Shown here piece by piece: positions 12,972 through 12,972 of a stretch of DNA of 12,972 nt. The notes under the pieces were generated by a model. The model searched no databases and was not told the origin of the DNA. It saw only the letters and a program-made list of their open reading frames with translations. The position numbers were made by a program, and so were the translations under genes. Positions within the stretch are counted from its first letter, which is position 1. Each line of letters begins with the position of its first letter. Source of the DNA: CG03 sp034660675 (GTDB lineage: Bacteria > CG03); assembly GCA_034660675.1 (NCBI GenBank), contig JAYEJT010000088.1, forward strand, positions 1 to 12,972, written 5' to 3'.

Positions 12972-12972
12972 A

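Noticed and set aside
1..12972. CRISPR array, tRNA, rRNA, insertion sequence or prophage
   Set aside because: No regularly spaced repeats, transposase or integrase frames, or RNA-gene signatures were seen. All gaps between genes are under 300 bases.

Overview
The window comes from a bacterium that most likely lives without oxygen and has a Gram-negative-type envelope. The anaerobic lifestyle is suggested by an oxygen/peroxide/NO-detoxification operon (flavin reductase-rubredoxin fusion, flavodiiron protein, rubrerythrin) and a radical SAM enzyme. The envelope type is suggested by two predicted lipoproteins, a SurA/PpiD-like chaperone, an M23 peptidase and a bactofilin. Lysines are mostly AAA and A-runs are common. 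No gene fixes the phylum. An uncultivated lineage such as Elusimicrobiota or Omnitrophota would fit, but that is a guess. I see no mobile element, CRISPR array, tRNA or rRNA.

Layout. (1) 1-677, plus strand: 3' part of a DUF4143-type ATPase gene whose start lies outside the window. (2) 730-3221, minus strand: operon transcribed hrb -> fprA -> rbr. (3) 3222-3479: divergent regulatory region with a strong sigma70-like promoter for the next gene and a weaker candidate for hrb. (4) 3480-4949, plus: fold-type II PLP enzyme of uncertain reaction. (5) 5081-8300, plus: a tightly packed run of four genes. These are a ComEA-like helix-hairpin-helix domain fused to a degenerate ComEC-like metallo-beta-lactamase domain, an M20 metallopeptidase, a secreted protein of unknown function, and a 41-residue membrane protein. 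(6) 8396-9709, plus: M23 peptidase and bactofilin, a cell-shape pair, preceded by a consensus promoter that appears to make a leaderless mRNA. (7) 9706-10299, minus: small HEAT-like lipoprotein. (8) 10367-11047, plus: SurA/PpiD-like membrane chaperone without a prolyl isomerase domain. (9) 11082-12971, minus: ApbE flavin transferase lipoprotein downstream of an AmmeMemoRadiSam radical SAM enzyme that runs off the window.

How the genes work together. In the redox operon, NAD(P)H electrons can pass through the flavin and rubredoxin domains of Hrb to the flavodiiron enzyme (O2 or NO reduction) and probably to rubrerythrin (peroxide reduction). The M23-bactofilin pair fits bactofilin-guided peptidoglycan remodelling. 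The 5081-8300 cluster has no recognisable pathway and is the least explained part of the window.

Translation signals are mixed. Several genes have good Shine-Dalgarno sites (hrb, rbr, the PLP gene, the HhH gene, the 41-aa ORF, bactofilin, the SurA-like gene). Others have none (M23, HEAT lipoprotein, apbE, the secreted protein) or only a weak one (fprA, M20). No convincing intrinsic terminator with a U-tract was found anywhere.
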